A DNA stretch of 64,000 nt from Akkermansia sp. N21116 (GTDB lineage: Bacteria > Verrucomicrobiota > Verrucomicrobiia > Verrucomicrobiales > Akkermansiaceae), in contig NZ_CP139035.1 in assembly GCF_029854705.2 (NCBI RefSeq), forward strand, positions 1,116,001-1,180,000. The letters are read 5' to 3'. Within the stretch, counting starts at the first letter, position 1. Each line of letters starts with the position of its first letter. The notes under the pieces are model-generated. The model saw only the letters and a list, made by a program, of their open reading frames with translations, ran no database searches and was not told where the DNA came from. Below are positions 53,396-62,156 of the stretch, one piece after another. The position numbers were made by a program, and so were the translations under genes.

Positions 53396-55918
53396 TTATC
53401 TATGGTTTTCTAGTTTTGGAGGATTATTTTTCCAAAGTTCCAATTCTTCGTCTGTTACACTCTCCAGGCGCTCTCTGAGTGCCTTGATTTTGGTATCATC
53501 AACGAGGTTATTGGAAAAATAGTCCTTCCACTCGAGATTTAAATAATTCATAACCTCAAGGTCTTTCACGGTAACAGGCAATACTCTGGGGCTTTGCGGA
53601 AAATACTCTTCCGTTAAAAAGGCACCTCCATTGTACTCTTGTAATTTATACCAAGATTGAAGAAGAGTTTTGTCAAATAATTCCCTTTCCCGTTCATTCC
53701 ATAATTTTAAGCTCCATCTCATTAATGAAGATAATTGAGATGGAAAAGAATTTTTGTTCTGACTTCGGTAAGCATCTATAGACCAACGATGTGCCTTAGC
53801 AAGATTTAAGGGATTTAGGCTTATTCTATTCACGGTATCCCACGCATTGACTAATTCGTGCTCCTCTTGTGAAAATTCCTGTATCTTCTTTAGAGGGAAT
53901 AGGTCAATGCCTTGATATTCATGAAATAAATCTTCTTTTGAGTATTTTCTGAGTAGCCCACTATTGTGAAGCCGGGAAATGAAAACTCCGTTTATTCTTG
54001 CACTTTGAGAATAATTCCTCGCTATTCTCACATAGTACATACCAGGTCCCCTAAGAAGGAATGTTTTGTAAACTCCGTTAACTGAAATGTCTTTGACTCT
54101 GGTTCTGGCCAACACAGGTTCCTTGAGAATCTGATCAGTTTCCTGTTCAAGAGAATGATCACAGGAACCATCTTCCTTTTCCAATCTGTAGCATTCCAGA
54201 GAAATCTCGTCTGGCATCTTACTTTTGTACTTTCTGATTTCAACCAGAAGATCCCTTCTTGCCATTTCGGGGAGAATCATCGCCTCATTGTTATAAAAAT
54301 ACATGGTGAGCTCATAGGGGATCTCTTCCGTAACCTGTACCACAAGCCACAGATCTGGACCATCAATGGATTTGCCTCCTCCGGCGTCACTCCACAGGCC
54401 ATATGATTTAGTGCACCTGAATGGATTATGTAACGAATTAGGGTCTTCAGAGTTATGTATCCATCCCAGTCCTGTTTGTACTCCACGTTCATGAGGACGG
54501 TTATTTCCCAGACGGCATCCTACCTTCGCCGAACTGCCATCAAATAGGGAGAAAGACTGTGAACCAAATCCAAAGTTGGCACCGCATAAAATACCCAGAT
54601 AATTACCATATCGGTGACACCACCATCCTTTTGTCGCCCAATCTTCTTTCCAGTAAACGACAGGACAGGATGAATTTTGATCCCCGTTGTCTGTACGGAA
54701 TTCATCGGCTTCCTTTTTCAACGAAGCCCATTCCCGAGGAGGAGGAGGCTGAGGGTGATTGATATCACCAGTCATTCCTCCATTCTTGCTTAATGGAGTC
54801 TTTTGATTAGGTTTACAGATGTTAATCAATCCGTTGCCGTAGGTCATGGCGTATACGGAACCATTAGGCAAAGGAATGAATCCTGTTACCCAGGGAGTGA
54901 CGACTTCTTTGGGAAATTCTGCAAGCCGAATGATATCAAGAGAACTAGGTTTTACCAAGGCGGCTCCCCTATCTCTGAAACCAACCCATAACCCATCGGA
55001 TGTCAGAGACATTGACGTCACGTAATCTTCCGGGAGCAGCTTCCTCGATAGAAAAGGCTTCCGAGAGGTTCGGACGAGTCCCGATATGCCCATATTTTTG
55101 TCCCAGTAATCCTCACCACGAATGAATTTCCACCCTTGCCTTTTTGAAAATAAAGCTATACCGGTATCTGTTGCCACCCAAACATATCCTCCTGGACCAC
55201 ACAGAATGGAATTACATAGATTTGAAGGTAGCCCGTCCCCCATAGCTTCGACAGGGCTTCTTAACTTCTGATCCTTATCTCGATACCAAGGAGCCTGGAC
55301 GAGAGATTTCTCTTTGTACTGACCTTCCTTGGTCACTTGTGCAACTCCACCACAGGCATAGGCGATCCAAAGAGTTCCATCTTGGGCGAAAGAAGCCGCT
55401 TCAATCTGGTCAGATATCAAACCTTCCGCACGGGACAGGTAAGACCATTTCTCATCTTCAGGATTATACAAGACAAGTCCTGCCGATGTGGCTATGGCAA
55501 CCTGTCCCGTTTCCTGAGAAACGACAATATCAAAAATTCTCTCACCCGGGAGAGCACTTTCCCTGTCGTATTGCTTCCAGGATACTCCGTTAAAAACAAA
55601 TACTCCCTGATCGCCAGTCCCAATCCAAATGCGTCCTTGCTTGTCTTCTGCGACACAGTAAACATTTTCTGTTTCAGGACATCCTTCATAATAATTGGCG
55701 TTCATCCAGTTTTCCTTGCCATCTTCGCTGATCCACCCTCGATAGATTCCGGATTTTTCACCCACAATCCAGATAGAACCGTCTTTGGAAATCAGTCCGT
55801 CGGTAATATATAAGACGGGGCAATTTTGGTTTTGATCTGCATTGGGCATACTTTGACCAAGGACTGTAAAGGAGCCACATACAAACAGAGAGAAGACAAG
55901 CGATAGTAATGATTTCAT
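53396..55918 (-). CDS. secreted beta-propeller (Reg_prop-like) protein
   Basis: From the ATG ending at 55918 this is 840 residues with a signal peptide (about 1-22). The first 350 residues form two-component-regulator-propeller-type blades: repeated IWIVGEKSGIYRG, RIWIGTGDQGVFVFNG, VAIATSAGLVLYN, LWIAYACGGVAQVT. Unlike hybrid sensors there is no transmembrane histidine kinase after it; residues 360-840 hold a galactose-binding-like region (Trp/Gly-rich) and a helical end. It starts 55 bases after the transglutaminase-like gene. Likely periplasmic or surface-exposed; role unknown. Confidence 0.78.
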   Translation of the reverse strand: MKSLLSLVFSLFVCGSFTVLGQSMPNADQNQNCPVLYITDGLISKDGSIWIVGEKSGIYRGWISEDGKENWMNANYYEGCPETENVYCVAEDKQGRIWIGTGDQGVFVFNGVSWKQYDRESALPGERIFDIVVSQETGQVAIATSAGLVLYNPEDEKWSYLSRAEGLISDQIEAASFAQDGTLWIAYACGGVAQVTKEGQYKEKSLVQAPWYRDKDQKLRSPVEAMGDGLPSNLCNSILCGPGGYVWVATDTGIALFSKRQGWKFIRGEDYWDKNMGISGLVRTSRKPFLSRKLLPEDYVTSMSLTSDGLWVGFRDRGAALVKPSSLDIIRLAEFPKEVVTPWVTGFIPLPNGSVYAMTYGNGLINICKPNQKTPLSKNGGMTGDINHPQPPPPREWASLKKEADEFRTDNGDQNSSCPVVYWKEDWATKGWWCHRYGNYLGILCGANFGFGSQSFSLFDGSSAKVGCRLGNNRPHERGVQTGLGWIHNSEDPNSLHNPFRCTKSYGLWSDAGGGKSIDGPDLWLVVQVTEEIPYELTMYFYNNEAMILPEMARRDLLVEIRKYKSKMPDEISLECYRLEKEDGSCDHSLEQETDQILKEPVLARTRVKDISVNGVYKTFLLRGPGMYYVRIARNYSQSARINGVFISRLHNSGLLRKYSKEDLFHEYQGIDLFPLKKIQEFSQEEHELVNAWDTVNRISLNPLNLAKAHRWSIDAYRSQNKNSFPSQLSSLMRWSLKLWNERERELFDKTLLQSWYKLQEYNGGAFLTEEYFPQSPRVLPVTVKDLEVMNYLNLEWKDYFSNNLVDDTKIKALRERLESVTDEELELWKNNPPKLENHR

Positions 55919-55973
55919 GAAAAGAATTGATAAAATTAAAGTGTTCCGATTTGAAACAATAATATCCAAAGTT

Positions 55974-57704
55974 CTATTTGCCTAGCGATCTGGTTAGTTT
56001 TTCTTCAGCATTTGAGAAAGCCTTACCGGAAGCAGCATGCTCGGCTGTCAGAACTCCGCGTTTCAGAAAGGATATTGCCCTTTCCTGATATTTGGAATCC
56101 TTCCATAGAAGTATTTGCTCAACATAAACGTCTATCAAGGTTACTGTCATAGACGGGTTTTTTTGTAAATCTGAAATAGCTTTTTCCAAGAAGTTACATA
56201 TCTGTTTTTTTGATGAACCCGAAAATTTGTTGTCTTGAGTATTTTCAGACCATTTCTTGAAATAATTTTTTCTGGTTTTTACGTTATATTCAAGTTTTCC
56301 TGCCAATGAGGGAATAGCTTTTTTGGCTTCTTCAGCTAGTGTTAACATGTACATTTCCGATGCGTCTCTTGATGTGGAGGAATCAAGCATTAATGCTGCT
56401 AACTGTAAAGCATCGTATTTCCCCTGTCGGATTCCTAACCCGTCATTGACAAGCTTCCTCATGATGATCGGCTCATCCCTAAAGCTTTTTGCTATATCAC
56501 CAATTAGGGCTATTTTTTCTTTTTTCCCCAATTTTTTTGATATCAAGCGAAGAGAATCTTCCCATGCAGGCAAGTTCCATTTGGTTGTCTTAACTGCACA
56601 ATCTAGTAAAAACTTTTTATCCTGTTCATTCCGAGCGTATTGCGATAATTCATAACATAACCAGGATTGTTCGAATTGGCTATGACTCTGAAATTTAGAG
56701 ACAACACTGATCATGTAAGGATGTCCAGGCCATGGACTGAGATTTCTATTTCCTGTCCAAATCCAGCCATATATATTATTACCGATCTTCCAGTTGCCAT
56801 CTGTGCTTTTCCAGACGAATGCACAATGTCCAGGTTGTGAGACGGTATAGGCAGGGATTCCCTTTGCTCCGATAAATCCGCACGCTGAGGTAGAAACAGC
56901 TCCACAGACACCACCGTATTCAACTAATATAGGAAGAGTCTGGGGCTTGAAATCATAAAATTTATTCCCTTCGTGTATACTGACCCCATCCTTATTTTTC
57001 ATTCTATATGGAATGAAACTACAAGCGATGTCACCTGCATTTCGGTCCGTATAATTCTTTTTATTAGCTGTATGCATTTGTGCCCATGAAAGTTCATCCA
57101 CGTTACGCCCAGAACTAAACAGGATGGACATTTCCCATGGGTGTAATGTTTCAAACTGTGAAAATAATTCCCCCTTTAAATGGGATTGTTGATAAAATCG
57201 ATATCTGACCATTCTATCTTCAATCTGTTCTTCGGATGACAGGGATAATGCCGCACCGAGAGCCATTTTTAAATTGGATCCGTCAAGTGTTTGATTTTCA
57301 AGTTTCCAGATTTGATGGATGAAATCCAGAGTCATGAAATTACCTTGGCCGGAAAAAGCCAACCCTTTTAAGATATCATCATTGGTCAGGAGGAATTTGA
57401 CAAAACCCTTGTCCTTCAAGGCTTGAATGGTGTATTGACTTTTGGGGCAAATTCGATCACAAAAAATAGACAGGTAACAAATTTTTGCCAACACCTTGTC
57501 ATTTAGCAACATCTCAAGTCGAGATTCATTTAGCGTCCTCTTATTTACTTCTTGTTGTAGATATTGCGTACAGAACTTCGAGATGCTTTTGGGATTGGCT
57601 GACCAGCATTGAGTTTCGAGGTTCTCTATCGATAGAGACGCCGTAGAAGAGGCAATGGAAACCCCTATAATACATAAAAAAAGAATATGCATTAATGTTT
57701 TCAT
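55974..57704 (-). CDS. secreted transglutaminase-like protein
   Basis: This encodes 576 residues with a signal peptide (1-22). The central part has the transglutaminase-like triad layout: Cys267 in GGVCGAVS, His293 in PGHCAFVW, and Asn309 in KIGNNIYGW, spaced as in that family. The first 250 and last 220 residues are helical and unassigned. It would crosslink, hydrolyse or modify proteins in the periplasm. It heads a three-gene operon with the propeller and the small Gly-rich protein; the latter might be its substrate. The TTG-preceded ATG at 57704 is used. Catalysis is inferred. Confidence 0.72.
   Translation of the reverse strand: MKTLMHILFLCIIGVSIASSTASLSIENLETQCWSANPKSISKFCTQYLQQEVNKRTLNESRLEMLLNDKVLAKICYLSIFCDRICPKSQYTIQALKDKGFVKFLLTNDDILKGLAFSGQGNFMTLDFIHQIWKLENQTLDGSNLKMALGAALSLSSEEQIEDRMVRYRFYQQSHLKGELFSQFETLHPWEMSILFSSGRNVDELSWAQMHTANKKNYTDRNAGDIACSFIPYRMKNKDGVSIHEGNKFYDFKPQTLPILVEYGGVCGAVSTSACGFIGAKGIPAYTVSQPGHCAFVWKSTDGNWKIGNNIYGWIWTGNRNLSPWPGHPYMISVVSKFQSHSQFEQSWLCYELSQYARNEQDKKFLLDCAVKTTKWNLPAWEDSLRLISKKLGKKEKIALIGDIAKSFRDEPIIMRKLVNDGLGIRQGKYDALQLAALMLDSSTSRDASEMYMLTLAEEAKKAIPSLAGKLEYNVKTRKNYFKKWSENTQDNKFSGSSKKQICNFLEKAISDLQKNPSMTVTLIDVYVEQILLWKDSKYQERAISFLKRGVLTAEHAASGKAFSNAEEKLTRSLGK
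57624..57637. promoter_or_regulatory. CTCTATCGATAGAG palindrome in gene start
   Basis: A perfect 14-base palindrome inside the first codons of the transglutaminase-like gene. A near copy (TTCTCTATCGAGAG) lies in the promoter about 110 bases upstream. Paired sites of this kind are typical of repressor looping. Confidence 0.45.
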
Positions 57705-57728
57705 GAACAAATTTATTTAAACAGTAAA

Positions 57729-57757
57729 AAAATATATTCTCTATCGAGAGCTGTCAA
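57729..57757 (-). promoter_or_regulatory. promoter with overlapping operator-like palindrome
   Basis: On the minus strand TTGACA (57757-57752) and TATTTT (57734-57729) are 17 bases apart, a good sigma-70-type promoter for the transglutaminase operon. The spacer contains CTCTCGATAGAGAA, part of the palindrome that recurs inside the gene. Confidence 0.6.
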
Positions 57758-57847
57758 TAATGGAATTACCTACACGTGTATTTTATAGGACATTCTTGAC
57801 AATATCCTACGCCACACCCACGCCTTTACGACATCGGGAAGGGTATC

Positions 57848-58126
57848 ATGCAAACACTGTTTGACGGAGGTAGGAAACGAGGTATATTGGATACCAACCT
57901 AGCCGAATAGGCCATCTCGGAGGCAATCTGCCAACAAGAAGTCCCTGTCTCCTTCGGTGAAAGACGTAACATTCTTATCAAGCACACACAGAGTTGGATC
58001 ATTTACAACGCTGCCAGCGATGAAATCAACCGGTTCTGGCGAAACTAGGGCATTGGCCTCCAAGCGATACGCCGCCTGCTACATCGGTCCGACGATTCTC
58101 TCTTGACGTACACCGAAGTTTCCTGA
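57848..58126 (+). pseudogene. decayed ORF with two in-frame stops
   Basis: One frame reads protein-like from an ATG at 57848 (QTLFDGGRKRGILDTNLAE) through TAG, then AISEAICQQEVPVSFGERRN, a second TAG, and QAIRRLLHRSDDSLLTYTEVS to TGA. The end faintly recalls the last helix of tyrosine recombinases (LxxHxSxxxTxxYT), but I cannot be sure. It directly precedes the truncated nuclease copy in the same frame. Confidence 0.5.
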
Positions 58127-58555
58127 ATGAGGACGCACGATATAGTTGTCGCCGTAGTTTTTTATTTCCTGAAAATTCAGCACGACCTGACGGCAGTGGA
58201 CTACAAAACCGCTACTGCCAAGCCGGATGCCGGCCATGCAGCCTTTGACCACGAACTCCAGCTGGTCACCTACCAGATGATGATCGAAGAAGACACGGGA
58301 GACACGCCTCCGTCACTGGATCTGATCTACTTGGTCAAAACGAAGACGCCTCAGATGATCCGTGTCAAGATCCCACCAGCCAACAAACAACGCAAGCAAC
58401 GCATCGCCGACCTGTACAGGATCGCCTGCGAAGGCATCACTTCCGAGCGTTTCCATCCCCAGCCCGGGATGCAATGTTCCTGGTGCCAGTACAGGAAGGA
58501 ATGTTCCGGGTGGTGCAAAGAGGTAGTACAGAAATCATTCAGAAGCCTGCCGTAA
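58127..58555 (+). pseudogene. truncated copy of PD-(D/E)XK nuclease gene
   Basis: From residue 18 on it repeats the C-terminal 115 residues of the nuclease at 48868 (QHDLTAVDYK, LVTYQMMIEE, CSWCQYRKECSGWC) at about 88% identity. The first 175 residues, including the His77, Glu153 and Asp172 sites, are absent, replaced by a short unrelated hydrophobic start. It keeps an open frame but cannot be an active enzyme. Its terminator is also copied. Confidence 0.85.
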
Positions 58556-58570
58556 GGCCGGCTTCTTTTT
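58177..58570 (+). repeat. direct repeat (copy 2): 3' half of nuclease gene plus terminator
   Basis: Second copy of the 49391-49785 block, with the same terminator sequence. Together they bracket the GNAT-IbrA-IbrB and transglutaminase operons. Confidence 0.85.
58541..58570 (+). terminator. rho-independent terminator after truncated nuclease
   Basis: AGAAGCC and GGCTTCT form the stem and are followed by TTTTT. A copy of the terminator at 49754. It also lies just beyond the convergent TcmP gene. Confidence 0.75.
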
Positions 58571-58602
58571 AGATAATTGATATCTGGAAACGACAGGCGG
58601 AG

Positions 58603-59835
58603 TTATTTAAAAGAGAAATAGGTTTGGAGAGAAGGAATAATCGTGTCGTTTAACCTAAATGATGATCGAGAATAGGGAGGACAGGAGATTACTTTTTCTG
58701 TTTTTAGAACTCTTAATGATTTTAAGATCATATCATGGTCGGCTATAGTTGTATTTGCTACATCGTCAAGTAATTTTGATAATTGAATACCATCTTGATG
58801 ATGGTCACGAATGTATTTACCAAGATCGTCATGAAGGGTTATTTGACATAAATCTTTGTTTTTTTCTGTGAATAAAAGACCTTCCTCGTATAAATCTGCA
58901 TCAGCTTGAGGTCTATATGCAAAGATATCAAGTCCACAATTGCCAAAATGCCGAGAACCGTTCTGTTCTTTCCAATGTTCTCCAACCATGGCATAGCGTG
59001 CTCGACTACTATCAGCTAAATGTATGAGCAAATAACCACGGTGATTATTTTCCGGCATGATGTAAAAGGGAGAAAAATATTTAATACCTGTAGCATAATG
59101 GTATGCCGTTGCTATGCGGGCTTCTACAGGATAACGCCAGTCTTTAGTCGTCTTGCACAATGCGAGAAATTCATCGATATTTACACAAGGCTCAATACCA
59201 ATTGATTGGAGACTCTTTTCAAAAGGTAATTTGTTTTTTTCCGAGAAAAAATCAGCAAGCCATGTACTTGAAAAATTAATGATAAATTCGGCACGTCGAT
59301 ACAACCGATTATGTATGCTTTTTATTAATGTAGCAGGAACTTGACTATAACCACATTGGTCTAGAAAAAAGATAGTTCTATTACCTCCTCGTGGATGACG
59401 GCGATTGATGTCAGAAATAATTTCATCAACACTTTGAGAAAAACTTGAATTTCTAATTTTAATTTCGAGGCCAGTATATCCATATTTAGCCAAATTTTCT
59501 TTTAGAAGATTATAGTGATCTTTATTTTTTTCTATAAAATAGTATGTTGGTTTTATGGTCAGACTACTTTTCCGTTCCTGATTAATTATAGCATTGGCTT
59601 CTTTTACGGCATTAAAAAAAACAAACGGAGAGCCTAGCTCTCCGCCTTTATACAAACCACCTCCAGCAAAACCGTCAATGAAAGTAACTTCCTGTTCTTG
59701 TTTCCCTCGAATATTTTTAAGTAATATAGTGAGATATGAAACAAGATACCCATGAAGTAAATCTAGTTTCTTTTGACTATGCTTTTCTAAAACAGGATAC
59801 CCATTTTTCCAATTAAAGGAGTCGTTATTATCCAT
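58603..59835 (-). CDS. tcmP: three-Cys-motif partner protein TcmP
   Basis: This encodes 410 residues. An early methyltransferase-like motif I (VTFIDGFAGGGLY, Asp54) and a later FFLDQCGYSQVP (Asp159, in the place of the catalytic motif IV) give a Rossmann methyltransferase look. This is the TcmP family, named for its partnership with the three-Cys proteins; its true activity is not known to me. It lies 15 bases downstream of the DUF5131 gene on the same strand. The pair is AT-richer than the flanking backbone genes, so it is cargo. A winged-helix-like end follows at about 340-410. Confidence 0.85.
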   Translation of the reverse strand: MDNNDSFNWKNGYPVLEKHSQKKLDLLHGYLVSYLTILLKNIRGKQEQEVTFIDGFAGGGLYKGGELGSPFVFFNAVKEANAIINQERKSSLTIKPTYYFIEKNKDHYNLLKENLAKYGYTGLEIKIRNSSFSQSVDEIISDINRRHPRGGNRTIFFLDQCGYSQVPATLIKSIHNRLYRRAEFIINFSSTWLADFFSEKNKLPFEKSLQSIGIEPCVNIDEFLALCKTTKDWRYPVEARIATAYHYATGIKYFSPFYIMPENNHRGYLLIHLADSSRARYAMVGEHWKEQNGSRHFGNCGLDIFAYRPQADADLYEEGLLFTEKNKDLCQITLHDDLGKYIRDHHQDGIQLSKLLDDVANTTIADHDMILKSLRVLKTEKVISCPPYSRSSFRLNDTIIPSLQTYFSFK

Positions 59836-59850
59836 GACTTATATAAATAA

Positions 59851-60678
59851 TTAACATGTGACAATACGCCGATATGGAAAACCATTCCATTCATCTCCAT
59901 CTAGCTCTCTCCCTGCGCGTTTTTTACCAAGACCTACCATCCTCTGCCCAAGTAACTCCACGGTATGACGTTTTTGAATATCGGTGAGAGTTTCTTCAGG
60001 AGCCCAATGTCCCCATTGTTTGAAATGGAACGGAATATCAGCAACTTGGCATTGGTCACGAAGTTTTCTGACCCAATCCGGGTGCATAGGACGTGCTTTT
60101 GGCCCACTTTCACCACCTGTAATAACCCAATCAATGCCGTTTTGCCATGAAGTAATGTCCAAGGGCCCTAGAAGAGGCTCACAACTTAAGAAACGTATTT
60201 TAGCTGAATGTTGTAATAGATGTGGAATACGTTTATTGGCGTATTCTTGATTTTCTACGGTAGTACCTAGCCATACATTATCTGGCCAATTATTTACCCA
60301 AGGACAGAAATATTGGATTTGATCGGGATGCTTGGTTAGCAACAACCAATCAAGATTAGGCGTTTTTAGGATTAGTTCCCATAATTTATCACGCCAAGGC
60401 GAAAGTTCAGAACGGGGTTCGAAAATATCAGACATCGAAGCGCAAAAGACTCGATGTCTGATTCCTTTTACTTTCGATGCTTTATCCCATAAGACAGGTT
60501 CATGCCAGTGTTTATCTCCGAAAAACCGTCTTTTGGCATTAGCCCCCCAAATATCACACCCGACACGTTTGGCCCAAGTTTCAGCGTAACAATTGGCACA
60601 GGCAGGAGATACTTTTGTACAACCCCACCACGGATTGAAAGTATGATGAGTCCATTCAATGGAAGAATTTTTGGCCAT
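59851..60678 (-). CDS. DUF5131 (phage Gp37/Gp68) three-Cys-motif protein
   Basis: From the ATG ending at 60678 this is 275 residues. The N terminus EWTHHTFNPWWGCTKVSPAC then CANCYAE holds the three cysteines (20, 27, 30) of a radical-SAM-like motif, and the rest (HRVFCASMSDIFEP, LDWLLLTKHPD, ITGGESGPKARP) follows the Gp37/Gp68 pattern. With TcmP this suggests a two-enzyme modification system acting on nucleic acid or a small molecule. Upstream starts would add a long unlikely extension. Family sure, chemistry inferred. Confidence 0.9.
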   Translation of the reverse strand: MAKNSSIEWTHHTFNPWWGCTKVSPACANCYAETWAKRVGCDIWGANAKRRFFGDKHWHEPVLWDKASKVKGIRHRVFCASMSDIFEPRSELSPWRDKLWELILKTPNLDWLLLTKHPDQIQYFCPWVNNWPDNVWLGTTVENQEYANKRIPHLLQHSAKIRFLSCEPLLGPLDITSWQNGIDWVITGGESGPKARPMHPDWVRKLRDQCQVADIPFHFKQWGHWAPEETLTDIQKRHTVELLGQRMVGLGKKRAGRELDGDEWNGFPYRRIVTC

Positions 60679-60842
60679 AATTTCTGCGATTAATTTATAG
60701 GAATATTCCTTTTTGCCTAGTCCTAATTCCGAGCAAGAGGAAATAGAATGAGATGTATGACCATTATCACAAAAGAGGCTATACGATTGAATAAGCCTGT
60801 CTTTCGGATGGAGCCATTCATCTGAAAATCCCTCTCTCCCCG

Positions 60843-60924
60843 CGTCATATATCCCTGAGGAAGCAGCTTCTCTGCTTCCTTCCTGTGCCCACCTCCCGGC
60901 CTTGTTCCGGGAGGTGGGCTTTTT
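60843..60924 (+). promoter_or_regulatory. leader with two hairpins before DUF932 gene
   Basis: CGTCATATAT (60843-60852) is followed by GAAGCAG...CTGCTTC and then by CCCACCTCCCGG (60888-60899) pairing with CCGGGAGGTGGG and CTTTTT (an intrinsic-terminator shape) just 20 bases before the ATG. The layout matches that at 48163. It may work as an attenuator on the backbone genes. Confidence 0.5.
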
Positions 60925-60945
60925 GTTGCAACAAATCAATCATCA

Positions 60946-61803
60946 ATGAATATGAATAATCAAACATTCACCCACGAACTCTATCGCAACCGCGACAACA
61001 GCCCGCTGGATAGAAACCAGGTCCGGCGTGTCGCACCCTCCGTCTTTGCCGACCGCGAGGACGACAGCCGTTCGAAGAAATATCGCTTCGTCTCTTCCGA
61101 CTCCCTACTCGACCAGATGGAAGAAGCCGGGTTCCTCGTCGTTGGAGCCCAGGAACAACGCACACGAAAACCTGACGGCACTCCCACCCGCAAGCACCTG
61201 ATTCGCTTCGCCCACCGGGACGTGCTGGAACACAACCGTGAGCAGCGCATCGAAGTGGTCATGATCAACAGTCACAACGGCAGCTGCTCCTACCAGCTCA
61301 TGGCCGGGATTTTCCGGCTGGTCTGCACTAATGGTCTGATTGTCGGGGCTCGTATTGCCGCCATCAACATCCGTCACATGGGACATACCGGGGAGGATGT
61401 GATTGCGGCCAGTCTCCGGCTGGCCTCCGAAACGCCCCGTATCATGGACGACATTCGCCGCATGCAGGGAGTGGAACTCCCCTACAAGCGGCAGGCGGAC
61501 TTCGTTCATGAAGCGGCCCGGCTGCGAATGGGAGACGACTACGAAGACAGGATACGTCCTGAAGCCCTCCTGTCCCCCCGGCGCTGGAACGATATCGGCT
61601 TTACGGCGGGAGGCCCGGCTACCGTCTGGCAGTGCTTCAACCGGGTTCAGGAAAACCTGATCCGGGGAGGCGTTCCCTTGAAGCCACAGAAGGAAGGTGC
61701 TTATCGCCGCCGTTCCCTGCGGGCGCTCAACGGTATTGACGGCAATACGCGCCTGAACCGGGAGCTCTGGGATCTGGCCGACAGCTACACCCTGAACAAC
61801 TGA
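60946..61803 (+). CDS. DUF932-family mobile-element protein
   Basis: This encodes 285 residues of the plasmid/phage-type DUF932 family: FRLVCTNGLIVG is the family's central signature, preceded by MINSHNGSCSYQLMAGIF. The N terminus carries an Arg/Asp-rich lead and the end a basic helix. These proteins are common on conjugative elements and plasmids; no activity is proven. It is GC-rich and heads a run of small co-directional genes with short spacing, the right backbone block. Confidence 0.88.
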   Translation: MNMNNQTFTHELYRNRDNSPLDRNQVRRVAPSVFADREDDSRSKKYRFVSSDSLLDQMEEAGFLVVGAQEQRTRKPDGTPTRKHLIRFAHRDVLEHNREQRIEVVMINSHNGSCSYQLMAGIFRLVCTNGLIVGARIAAINIRHMGHTGEDVIAASLRLASETPRIMDDIRRMQGVELPYKRQADFVHEAARLRMGDDYEDRIRPEALLSPRRWNDIGFTAGGPATVWQCFNRVQENLIRGGVPLKPQKEGAYRRRSLRALNGIDGNTRLNRELWDLADSYTLNN

Positions 61804-61815
61804 CCTGAGACGACC

Positions 61816-62154
61816 ATGAAAAGAAAACATCATCTGAGCTTGAGACGTATGAGACGGACTCCGTCCCTGACCGGACTGGAACTATCCATTCTTCTGTACC
61901 TTCACGGCGACTTTGAACGCAGTGACGAGGAAATCATGGCAGAATGCCATGGCATCGAACAGGAGAGCGTCAGGCATGCCATCCGTGGTTTGGCAGGCAG
62001 GGAGTTCATCATCCGTACGAAGGAAGAAGAATTCCTGCTTCGTCCCGACTGCTGGCTGATTACCTATGCCGGACGGCAGGCGCTCAAGCAATGGGTGGCC
62101 GCTATCGTTCCGACTCGTCGATCATCCCGGACAAGAGCTCACGCATCAGCATAG
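61816..62154 (+). CDS. small winged-helix-like protein
   Basis: This encodes 112 residues. The centre (LELSILLYLHGDFERSDEEI then ESVRHAIRGLAGREFIIRTK) has the helix-helix-wing order of a small winged-helix DNA-binding protein. The ends are basic (start KRKHHLSLRRMRRTPS). It follows the DUF932 gene by 12 bases. Possibly a regulator or structural protein of the element. Confidence 0.65.
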   Translation: MKRKHHLSLRRMRRTPSLTGLELSILLYLHGDFERSDEEIMAECHGIEQESVRHAIRGLAGREFIIRTKEEEFLLRPDCWLITYAGRQALKQWVAAIVPTRRSSRTRAHASA

Positions 62155-62156
62155 CC

